A DNA stretch of 64,000 bases from Margaritispora aquatica (taxonomy: Eukaryota; Ascomycota; Leotiomycetes; Helotiales; Discinellaceae). Positions 47,227 to 58,033 of the stretch are shown in pieces. The stretch is taken from positions 310,001 to 374,000 of the forward strand of contig VJWN01000017.1 in the NCBI GenBank assembly GCA_007644065.1, given 5' to 3'. Each line of letters starts with the position of its first letter. Positions within the stretch are counted from its first letter, which is position 1. The notes beneath the pieces were generated by a model. That model was not told the origin of the DNA. It saw only the letters and a list, made by a program, of their open reading frames with translations, and searched no databases. The position numbers and the translations under genes are program-made.

Positions 47227-48249
47227 CTTGTGTTGTGGTGTTAAACAATTGCTTCAGTTCGCAAGACTCCTGTTGGCCATCTGGCCGAATTTCGAGGGTC
47301 GCGCTGGTTGTCCTCATCAGGATAAGCCTGCCTCAAATCACATGATCTCCCCCAAACTCCCATCAACATTGAGAGATTGAACCTAGAAAACTTCCATCGA
47401 AAACAAATACGTCAGTACAAAAGAGTCATCACACGAACCAGCACCTTTGATCAATCCATTTATAAGGGAAATCGATGCTATCCTGTGTATTTTGTCAGAG
47501 GGGGAATTGTTATCGCGGACGTAATCCCCATGCCTTTATACGATAGATCACAGTGGCAGATCAGTCACAAAAATAAACCAAAAGACTTCAAGTGAGATCT
47601 TGTTCATTCCCCTTCTATAGATATGCTTAGATCATCGCTTCTGGATACTGTCTTGAGGATAGTTCCTATTAGATCGTACATAAAGATTTCCCAATTCTCA
47701 ATCACTTGAAAGCAAGCCAGGAAGCCCGATGTCTAATGCTTTCATTGAAGGCGGCTTTACAACTGTTGAAGTTGAAGTTATCAAGTGATCAATTTATAAG
47801 CAGTGACTTTATTGAGCTGCTCTTCATACGAGGCTGTGGAGAATGTTCTCACTGAAATCAAGTGATGGTGTCGATAGTATCACAAGGGTAGCGAGGCCTC
47901 ACAATAGGCTGTTGGTTTGACAGTTCCAACAATTAGGCCAGTTTTGTTTCAGCTATTCTTGATCTATATGGCTGACAGAAAAAACTCGATTTTGAATGGA
48001 CACTTCATGTCAGCATTTTGTCTGCTGGGCGGTTGATGTAGCACTGGTTGTCCATCAAGGCCGTGATGCTGTCAATGGGGGATCAACTCTAAGCTCCATA
48101 TGAAACATACAACGGAAGGCCATAAGATCATTTCCTGAAGAGCTCCTACCAAGCTATCCTAAGCACTTACTTTGTCTCTCTTCCTGTTCTCCACGTTACA
48201 TTTGTCATGTTAATCGGTATCTGTAGGTGATCTACTTTGGCGTTACAAA
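47227..48249. other. Divergent spacer, p24 / ECM33-like promoters
   Basis: 1.0 kb with no coding signal. AT-moderate; a TTTTTTTTATTAAG tract belongs to the first intron of the next gene. Confidence 0.55.
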
Positions 48250-49806
48250 ATGTTCTGGCTTGTGTTTCTTGGGTTTTTTCTTCGTTTTGAATTTGGTACG
48301 TTTTGTCTTTTTTTTATTAAGAATGACGGATCAAGCTTTCTCTAATGGTTCTTCTAGCCTGTTGCGACGCTTTAATATCAAAACGTGCTATCGCTCATGC
48401 GACTTGCACTCTTTCTCCAGCAACGACAACAATAAACTCACAAGCCGATATCACTGGGCTCGCAAATTGTGTTGTAATAGAAGGATCATTGCTTCTTTCT
48501 CCTTCCATTTCAGGAGTTGTCGCAATCGATGGTCCGCAGAGCATAACTGGAAACTTATTAGCGAGCAATGCCATTAATTTGACAATCATATCCTCCGAGT
48601 CACTCACAACAATCGAGGGGAGCTTTTCTCTTCTAAGCCTCAGCTCACTGACTGTCGTGAACTTTCCAAAGCTTGTGAGCGCCGGGATCATGAATTGGAA
48701 TAGCTGGCCAAGGCCAATCAGTCAATTAACAATGGGTGGCATCATGTCCGCCAAATCTGTAATCATTTCCAACACAACACTATTTGCAATACCTGACGTA
48801 CGCCCAACAGAATCTGTACAAATTATCAACAATCCTAATCTGCGTGGCGTTACCATCAAATCTCCATCAATCGCCAAGTCTATCACTCTAATCTCTAATA
48901 ATGGACCATTCTTGTTCCCTAATCTTACCTGGGCGTTTAATATCACTGCTCGAGGAGGAAGTCAACTTGGTCTCGCAAGTCTTTTGACTGTCAATGGAAC
49001 CCTCGAGATCAACACTATTTCAATGACAAGTCTTGATCTAGGATCACTGAGAACTGTTGGCTCGGTGGCAACAGGACTGGGAGATTTTTGTATTACATCA
49101 AATCCAAGCCTGATGAACTTGTCTGCAGGCTCATTGCAGAGCATAGGCGGTGCATTTCAGATTGTGGGCAATGCCGTACTTGACACTATAAGCTTACCTG
49201 CACTCCAAGAAGCTGGGCAGAATAGCATTTTGAGTGGAGGGCTATCAATGTATGTAAAATTACATGCATTGCAATTTGACCTACTGACAATTCATTCTCA
49301 GCATCAACATGCCAAAATTAGCAAGTGCTAAAGGCGGTTTAACTATCGTCAGTACCAATTCCTCTCTGCCTTGTTCCGGTCTTAACCCTGGACTTGGCTC
49401 GACACTCAAAGGAAACCTAAATTGCAGCTACATATTCACAGCTGATGGAGGCAATAATCTCAATGCGTCCAGCGCTGTTACTACGTTCCCAAGACCAAGC
49501 ATTTCAAATGGGACCAAGATCGGAGTTGGTGTTACGATACCTGCTGCCTTAATCATGGGAATACTGATATTTCTGGTCTGGAAAGGTCACAAGAAAGAAA
49601 CGGCGATCGAGGCATCTGCATTTGGTCTATCAGAACTACCAGGTGGAATTCACGAAAGGAACGAACTCCCAGTGAAGGAGAGGATATGGTCAATTATGAA
49701 GCACTTGAGTCCTGTCCGCAAGACTTACGAGCTTTACGGAGACGAGGAATACCATTTTCAAGATGGAACGAAACTTCGTCGTTATCCTCAGGTTCCCGAT
49801 ATCTGA
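48250..49806 (+). CDS. ECM33/SPS2-like receptor-L-domain surface protein with a membrane tail
   Basis: Three exons (48250-48295, 48358-49249, 49302-49806) give 480 aa. Exon 1 supplies the signal peptide (MFWLVFLGFFLRFEFAC). The outer part (about 30-350) has the leucine-rich beta-helix style of Ecm33 and receptor L-domains (IEGSLLLSPS, LTIISSESLTTIEGSFSLLS, LGSLRTVGSVATGLGDFCI), with many N-glycosylation sequons. Instead of a GPI signal, the protein has a membrane segment at about 385-407 (IGVGVTIPAALIMGILIFLV) and a tail of about 73 residues containing LSELPGG, ERNELPV and YELYGDEEY. Ecm33 proteins help organise the cell wall. The tail suggests a signalling or endocytic role, which is inferred. 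Confidence 0.82.
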
Positions 49807-50494
49807 TGATTCGGTTTTGGCGCCAACAACAGACAGCCCAATGTTTGAGCGTTGAGTCTTGATTGAATCCTGGAGACATACATGGCAGCGAGTAAAATAC
49901 TCGGAATGACTAGGGTACCCAACAATCAAACTCGGATAATTCTTGTCAAGCAAACTGATTCTTGTGTTACGATAAGAATGTTGTTCTCTGATTGGTATTC
50001 TGCTTTAAACCTTGAGCTTAGTTTGCGTTCCCGAAGGTTAAGCGAGCCCCTGAAGCTCCCGACTCAGCGCCTTATGTTTGGGAGCAGACTTGGTATCTGT
50101 TTTGGTTTATAGTAAAGACGACCATGTTTGCTTATCGAGAATGAGAAGATAATTATCGGTACCGAGAATGCAGTCGATCGTACATACCCCGCACTACTTG
50201 CTGTAAGTGGGGTACCAAACGTTACATCAACACTGCAATCCTCAATTTCAAGTGTTCGGATGTCTCTTTCCACCCAGAGGTGCCGGTAGTTTTAGTGGGA
50301 GTCTAGAAATTTATCATACCTGGAGGATTACGTATGACTGCTGTTGCAGCCGAAGCCAGCCTCCATATTTAAATAGCAGAATTAGATAGCTGATGGTGCT
50401 GAGCTAAAATTTCTCGTAGCCTCACATACCCATCAAGACACTGGCAAGGTCCTACTGCTAATTCTCAATTTTTAAGGTAGAATTACACGTTGAA
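49807..50494. other. Intergenic, tandem plus genes
   Basis: 0.69 kb between the ECM33-like and BNR genes. No convincing frame. Confidence 0.55.
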
Positions 50495-51970
50495 ATGACT
50501 CCCCAAACAAGCTTCCCCCTATTGCTCATGGCTTCAATGCTCCTTTTTCGGAATGTCTTTGCTGCCATTCCGTCACCAGATTCATATTGGCAAGTCACGC
50601 CTCAAATAAATTACACCGATGTCCTCTACGCGGGATGGGATCCAATTACCGTGGAGACAGAAGTCCTTGTGTACAATGGCAGCTTGCTCAACCGAACGGT
50701 TCGTCCCTTACTTCTCACTATTTGGCTGTGTTATCGTGAATGCTCATCGTGAACAGTACGCACATCACCCTCAGCTGCTCGCTGTGAACAATACAATCTA
50801 CCTTGTTCACTCCAGTGCCGTGATAGACGAAGACTCCATGGGTATGGAACTATGGGGCAGCATATCTCTCGATGGCGGCCACACCTGGACGCCTTCACAA
50901 TCTTTGCTTCCCGCTGCCTTACTGCCCAACCAAACAGATGTCGCGAACTTCTCGTACTGGTGCAATGAAGCTATCTGGCAACGTGCAATTGGCGGGTTGG
51001 CTGTCCTTCCGTTATCCGATGACACGGTGTGGGGAATAGGCGAAACGACGAATTATTTCTGCTGGGGAACGATTGGCTCGGGAACCAGAGGCGCAGGGAG
51101 GATCGCGAGACAGATGAGTCCGCTTGATGGCTCTCCGTTGAGTGATCCGTGTTGGCTCAATCAGAACAATTGGACGTACATTGAGGGTTGGAACGAGACT
51201 GTGTATGGAACAGAATACGGAATGAAGTTCTGTGAGAAGGCAGATGAGATGAACGCTTTGTTAGAAGAGCCAACTAATGTTCCAGCTTGGAGCGCATGGC
51301 TTTATAATAATCAGCTCTATGCAGCTGACAACAAGAGTAGCATGCAGGAGGTCACTCATGCCATCTGGATTGAAGATGTGGAGGGTGGATATTGGCAGAG
51401 ATTCTGGAGGGATATCAGTCCGGTGAATAACAGCATGCGTGTCTGGGTTGAGACGTCGAGGGACGAGACTGGGGAGGGCTGGTATCCAGTCATCGAGGAG
51501 GCCTTTTCGAATCAGGTATTTGAGACGAATATTCCAGATGCAAAGACGAAGCAATTCTTAGGTGTGCTGGAAAACAGCAATCGATATCTCATCTCGAATC
51601 CGAGAAATAATTCGGAGCTGATTAGACAGCCATTGACGATTGCAATGTCGTTTGGATTGGATCTGTCGTATAAGAGTGTCGGTGTGTTGCGGACGAATGC
51701 GTCGAGTAGCATTGTCCCAGATACCAGAGGTAAGTCGGAGAATGATAATTGTTACGAAATATTGGCTAATCAAAGGATGAAGACTACAAGAATCAAGGAT
51801 TCTCATACCCTGTCGCTGTCCAAGTTGGTAACCATGTTGTGGTCGCCTACTCAGAGAATAAGGAGAATATTTGGGCAAGTGTTGTAGATATTGATGACTT
51901 GCCCGGTGTCTCCGAATCCCAGAGGATGCAAACGAAGAAGGAAAGAGGCGGTGAAGATTTGAAGCACTAA
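50495..51970 (+). CDS. Secreted BNR / sialidase-fold protein
   Basis: Three exons (50495-50698, 50757-51729, 51783-51970) give 454 aa. Signal peptide at 1-24 or so (ending NVFAAIPS). An Asp-box-like repeat is seen in GSISLDGGHTWTPSQ, where the S-x-D-x-G-x-T-W pattern is exact; others are degenerate. The start (YAHHPQLLAVNNTIYLVHSS) and end (FSYPVAVQVGNHVVVAYSENKENI) match beta-propeller proteins of the sialidase superfamily, and many N-glycosylation sequons fit secretion. I did not find a full sialidase Arg triad, so the enzymatic activity is open; such fungal proteins are often annotated only as BNR-repeat hydrolase-like. The last intron acceptor (GATGAAG) was chosen because it alone restores a long frame with propeller-like sequence. 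Confidence 0.8.
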
Positions 51971-52900
51971 TCACATTCATGCAATAATGTTATCACTCAC
52001 ATTAAAGAGAAATATTTATTTTAGCATGTGTCTAGAATTTGTGCTTCATTAGGAAAGATCTACCAAACGGAAAGTCCTCTTTCTTCGGGCATGAGTCGTG
52101 TGTCAAATCCTAGTTCTTCTACCTACTGCCCATGCTGGATAGTTGAAATCCGATGGCTGATATCTCAAACTACCATCACAATAATAAATGCACTGAAAAG
52201 GTCTGGAGGACATTCCGATAACCTAGTCTGGCTCAAATAAGCGAGTACTAGAACGGCCAGAATCCTGTAGCGTGAATTAAGATTTAAGTACCGCGTGAGT
52301 AACTATGGACTAAAATGCACGCCTGGCGGCTTTGCCAGCAGACAAATCTACTTTAGCCTTACCGGTAGATTGACTAAACTTGATGGGGATTGAAGGCACT
52401 AAACAGTTCGACTCACCTCTAGCATACAGAAGGCTGCTTAAGAGCATCGAGGTCCCCATTTCCGCATCACGTGGAAACGATAGTTAGGGCAGATTCTCAT
52501 AAAGCAAGAACAGTCTATTTTCCTTTTCCGTTGTCGATCCCAGGTAGTCTGACGGACTTAAGGTATGTGGCTGGTTTTGAGACATTCTGTCAGTTTTCAT
52601 TCAATTTGCATCTCAAGATCGATCGAACTTCACACTCTCCAAGGCTTTTCCTTCTTTGGTGTCCTGGAAGATCTATATCATACAAACCGACAAATAGGCC
52701 GGTAATAATATATCACTGACGGTTTGGGAGGATGAACACGAAAAGAGTTGAGCTGGTTATGACGTAACTGGTAACTTGCTTCGAATTTTGAGTACGACAA
52801 AGAGTTCCTCTTGATTACGAATACAGAAAACCTAGGTGGAGGGATCTCATCGACTTCAGAGCGTTGGTGATCATCTTCCAGGAGAAACTTACGTGTCAAT
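51971..52900. other. Intergenic upstream of the histidine kinase
   Basis: 0.93 kb, no coding signal seen. Confidence 0.55.
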
Positions 52901-55900
52901 ATGGGTGAGACGCTAAGCGCGGAAGTGGACTCTCCACCGAAACATGAGGTTGCACGGAAACAGAAACGAGGACCTTTTAACTGGATATCCGAGCCGAGAC
53001 CACAGAATATCACACCTTTTCAACAATTCATTCTGGATGTAGACTGGGAGAAAAGTCCGTTGGGCCTGATGAAAGATTGGCCTGGTCAGCTCAGACAGAT
53101 GGTGTTACTGGTTGTCCAAGATAGCTCGCCTGCTGGTATGTTGTCTTGTTCCTATTGACCCTAGATGTATATGAATGGTTCCTCAATTTCATTTGATTAG
53201 ATACTGACTTGAATTAGTTGTATATTGGGGAGATAAAGCTACAGCTGTCTACAATGAGCCTTTTACTCATCTGATAGGCGAGAAACATCCAGCCTTGCAA
53301 GGTCATGACCCTAAGGTTGGGTTTTCTGAGATTTGGGACCACTTCGAAGCTCTTTTAGAAAGGCAGAGAGAGACTGCTGAGACCGTAGTTGAGGCAAACG
53401 CTTTTCTATTGCTAAATCGATACGGGTTCTTCGAAGAGACATTCTTCAGCTGGAAATTCGTCCCCGTTATCGACGATGATGGCTGGGTAGTCGGCTCTCA
53501 TGCAACAGTTTTTGAAACCACCCGAGAAGTGATCAGTGATCGGCGGATGGAGACTGTTCGTGAAGTCAGCTTGAAACTCGCTGGCGCGAGAACCATTAAA
53601 GATCTCTGGTCACGCCTTCTGTCCTGTGTGGACAATACTGGGAAGGACATTCCGCTTGTGATCCTCTATTCCGTCGCTGATACGCATAAACGAGCGTCAT
53701 CCGCATCGAGGAAATCAGTGAAACCTCAGTTGCCAGGGAAAAGTCCCGAGCAATTTAATCTACCAGTTTGTGTACTTGAGGGCGCGGTTGGCATTCCCGC
53801 CGGGCATCCTGCAGCGCCAGCGACCATAGATCTGAATGCAGACCACACCTCGTGTATTGCAGATGCACTGAAGCACGCACTTCGAGAGCGAGAACCATTA
53901 CTGATGCCAGTAACAGCGGAGATACTGGAAGAGTTTGACGGCATTAAATGGCGTGGTCATGCAATACCTCCCACCCAGATCATTGTGTACCCCATCATAC
54001 CAACCGACTCAGAAGATGTCCTAGCTTTCATGGTACTGTCATTGAATCCCCACAGGCCCTACGACGACGATTATCGCAGGTTTCTTCATCTCCTGACTCA
54101 ACAAGTCACACAACCCCAACTGTCCGCCGTGATCCTTCGTGAAGAGGCAGAACGACGGCAAAGTCTGGCTCAGCAGGAGGCTGTAGATCGTGCTCGCCTT
54201 ACACGCGAGCTTTTTGAGAGTGAGTCCAAATTCACACGATTTACGTTCCGTGCTCCTATAGGATTCGCTGTTTTCACACCAGAGGGGAAAGCACTATTTG
54301 GGAATCCTCTGTGGAAAACACTCACCAGTTTGGACATTGGCTCGAGTGCCGTAGATTGGTCAGTTGCTCTCGCAGAGGGGGAATTGAAAGTCGTGAACGA
54401 GGCTTGGGCGAAAGTGTTATCGGAGAGACGACCAATAAGCGTACAGACACGCTTCAAGAAGCGATATTTGGCTCCCGAACTTGATCAGAATGGACGAGAG
54501 CAATATACGGAGACTCATATCTTGGTGTCCATTTACCCGGACCTAGATGAGAATGGCGAGGTGTTTTCTGTGATGGGTTGCATGACAGATATAAGTGAGC
54601 TGAAATGGAATGAGCTGCAACTGCAGCGAAAGATGGAAGAGCAAATCGAGATGAGAAAGCAGCAAGAGAGGTTCATTGATATGACTTCGTGAGTTTAATC
54701 CTTCGACACGTTGATTGTTTCGATATAAATTTTGGACTTGAGCTACCTCGCTACTTATCAGCCCTGGCTGGCCCAAAACGACGAGTTCGTGGAATATGTT
54801 TTAACATTTCATATTTATTTATGTTTTGCCTTTGAACACAAACTTCAAACGCTGACGCCATTGACAGCCACGAAATACGGAATCCTCTCTCAGCATTAAT
54901 CGGCTGTGCAGACGAAGTCATCACCTCGCTAAATGACTTTCGAAATCTCATGGCTCCCAACTCCGGCACTGTCACTCCCAGATCAAGAAGGCAATCTCGC
55001 GTCTCAAAATCAGACTCGAATGTAAATCTCGCAGGACCCTTAGGATCAACACCCGTCATAGAGACCCATATCAGCGCTCATCCAGCCACGACTCTAACTT
55101 CACACCAGAATCTAATAGACGAAGCCATTGAAGCAGCCGATACGATCATTTACTGCGCCTTGCACCAGAAACGCATAATAGACGACATCCTAACCCTCTC
55201 GCGACTCGACTCCAACCTCCTACTCGTGTCACCAGAAGCCTCACAGCCCATCCCGCTCATCCGAGCCGCTCTCAAAATGTTCGACGCCGAACTCAAGCGT
55301 GCAGAGACCAAGCTCACATTCATTGAGCACCCGTCCCTGCAAGAACTCCACATTGAGTGGGCATTCCTCGATCCGTCGCGCGTTCTACAAGTCCTCATCA
55401 ACCTTATGACCAACGCTATCAAATTCACACGAACAGAGCGCATACGCGATATCAATGTCACTATGGCTGCTAGTCTGAAGCGGCCAAGTGAGGAGAACAA
55501 GCTCGGCGTGATGTATGTAGCCCGCACAAGCACATCAGCATCGGCAGATCAGACCAACAAAGCTGAATGGGGCGATGGCGAGGCCGTCTACCTTTGTATC
55601 GCGGTCACAGATACGGGACGTGGATTGACAGAGGACGAGATTAAAAATCTCTTCCGTTTATTTGCACAGGCTTCACCGAAGACACACCAAACGTACGGTG
55701 GAAGCGGGTTAGGTCTGTTCATCAGTCGGCAGCTGGTCAACATGCAAGGTGGTGAAATTGGAGTGTGTAGCCAGGCTGGAAAAGGGAGCACATTCACTTT
55801 CTACGTGAAGATGCGGCGGACAACAGAGCCGGTGAAGGGGCCTGAGGTCGTGCAGGGCGAGACAGAAAGTGATGAAACGCCTGGATTGGGTAGTTGGGCA

Positions 55901-56758
55901 AAGATACAGGGAGGGGAGACGACTTTCGAGCTTTTAGTGAGAGAGGATGCGTTGAGGGAGGCATGTGCGGTTGAAATTTTACCGCCGCAGCAGAACGGGA
56001 CAACAATGCCGAATTTGCAGCCCGAGGAGACGCTGCCCCATAGTGTGACATTGCAAGCTAGTGAGAAGAGTGGGAAAGAAGTGGATGGTGAGAGCGTGCG
56101 GGAGGGGCGGAAAGCGAAGAATCAGTTCCATATTCTGGTGGTGGAGGATAATCTGGTGAATCAGAAGGTCGTCAGCAAGCAGTTGCGGAAACATGGTCAT
56201 GTGGTGAGTGTGGCAAATCATGGGGAGGAAGCTTTGCAGTTTATCAAGCGGAGCGAGTTCTGGGCGTTTGATTCTCCGCCGGCGGAGGAAGAGAATGTGA
56301 GTACGAGGAAGAGGAGTAGAGATATAGATGGAGATGAGGTGGTGGAGGCGGATGTTGATGGGTCGAATGAGGTGGATAGGAGTGTGGATGGTGATTGTGA
56401 GGTAGATTTACGGATTGGTCGTGTCCAAGAGAAGCTCACTGTCGTGTTAATGGACCTCGAAATGCCGGTCATGGATGGGCTGACGTGCGTGCGGAAGATT
56501 CGAGAGCTGCAGGGTGAGGGGAAGATTTTGAAGCATATCCCTGTGATAGCAGTCACAGCGAATGCGAGGAGAGATCAGATCATGAGTTCGATAGATGCTG
56601 GAATGGTGAGTTCTGCTTCTACTCGCTTGTGTTCAAAATTACCTGTTCCGTCACTAATGCGAGGCTAGGACGATGTAACGACTAAACCGTACAGGATGAC
56701 GGATATGCTACGACAGATAGAAAAACTGGTCGCGAAAGATGCGCCAATGGGGACATAA
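52901..56758 (+). CDS. Hybrid sensor histidine kinase
   Basis: Four exons (52901-53135, 53218-54688, 54868-56605, 56669-56758) give 1177 aa. Two PAS-like regions lie at about 75-170 (VVYWGDKATAVYNEPFTHLI) and 430-560 (SKFTRFTFRAPIGFAVFTPE), with a GAF-like section between them. The HisKA site is His570 in SHEIRNPLSALIG. HATPase_c has NLMTNAIKFT, DTGRGL and GGSGLGLFIS. The receiver has HILVVEDNLVNQKVV, the phosphoacceptor Asp1098 in LMDLEMPVMDG and the conserved Lys in DVTTKPYRM, supplied by the last exon. No membrane segment, so it is cytosolic. Such kinases relay signals through Ypd1 to Skn7/Ssk1. An acidic insertion of about 60 residues interrupts the receiver before the phospho-Asp. Class within the fungal HHK scheme was not settled. 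Confidence 0.93.
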
Positions 56759-56864
56759 GCACATGTGTTTTAAGGAACTGATAAAACGAACTGAATATAT
56801 CCTATATCTTGATGGGATTTGTACATATGTATATTTTATAAACAGAAGCTCATACAGCCTAGGA

Positions 56865-58033
56865 TTAGATACCACTGCCAGACTTGATCTGATCGAGGAA
56901 ATACAACTCCAGCAGGATACTGAACGCTCGAGGAACCGCGGACGGCGTTAGTTTACAGTAATGGTTCCTATTCGTCGACATTAGCGAAAACTCTATCTCA
57001 GACCAAGTAGGTAGGAATGGGAGCGAGGGAACGAGCGAGGAATGGGGACTTACACCATCATCTGCATGACCTTCAAAAACCCGTCAATTGGCCCGCCCTT
57101 CGACCCTCCAATGCCCGTGAAATCATCAATTCCATAACCCCACTCCGCGGCCTGCTCCTCGGCGGCTTTCTTCGCATCTGCCTTGGCACCCTTGACCTGG
57201 TCCTTCACATCCGCGACCTTATCGCCAATCTTATCTTTCGCCTCCTCCTTCCTCCCGTTCCAATACCCGGGCTCCTTCCCGCCGCCCATCCCCTCCAGCA
57301 GCAAGATCCCCGCCTGGCCGAGCACCTTCGCCGCGCTCGTGAATGCCGACACCACGGCTGCGCCTGCTATCACGGGGAGGAATGCCAATAAGCTCGCTTT
57401 GATCGGGTTGCTGCGGCACCATTTGATGAAGCCCTTTGCCCACCCCTTGAGCTTGTTCAGCATGCGTCGCAGCAGACCGGGGCGCGGGAGGGGCCGCGAG
57501 ACGTTGAAGGGCGTCGGGATGGGATTCTTGGGACTGTAGTGCAAAGGCCGTGGCGGGAGTCGTGGTGATCGTTTGGGTGATGTCGATGTGTTTGGTGAGA
57601 CGCCGGGAGAGGAGCGTCGTCTGGGTGGCAGAGGTTTTATGGTTGAGGAACTTTCCCCCGGGTTGTAGTATATGTCCTGCTGTGGTGGTGGTGGTCCATA
57701 TTTGTAGTCGCTTCTGTGGGTGGGCGTTGGAGAGGATCTGCGACGTGGAGGGACGTATTCATTCCCGTTGGCTTGGATTTGTGCTGTTGATGCTGATAAT
57801 GGGTTCGAATGGCCCTCCCATCGTGGATTTGGGGCGCGAGAGGGTGAGCCCGGCGCAGAGAAGGATATCGCGGGGTTGAAGTAAGACGCTGCTTCTGAGG
57901 GACGGGGTTGGGCTTGCATTTGTGTTTGTTGCTGTTGAGGTGAGTATGGTCGATAGTTGCTGGTGTCGTGGTCTTTGGGCGAGCCGGTTGGTGGAGGGGT
58001 TGGATATTGGGCGTATGTAGCTGTCGTCGCCAT
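56865..58033 (-). CDS. Uncharacterised Pro-rich, hydrophobic-core protein
   Basis: ATG at 58033. Read without splicing, the frame stops at 57050 (327 aa). But that stop overlaps a perfect GTAAGT donor (intron from 57053), and an AACTAAC branch plus GTTCAG acceptor (exon from 56919) extend the frame in phase to 344 aa, ending IKSGSGI. I favour the spliced form. Residues 1-200 are Pro/Ser/Gln/Tyr-rich with repeated PPRRRSSP motifs (possible SR-kinase or PKA sites). About 215-270 is basic then hydrophobic (KASLLAFLPVIAGAAVVSAF), probably one or two membrane passes, and a Lys/Ala/Glu amphipathic helix follows (KVADVKDQVKGAKADAKKAA). Only 106 bp separate the end from the histidine kinase. No family recognised. 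Confidence 0.6.
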
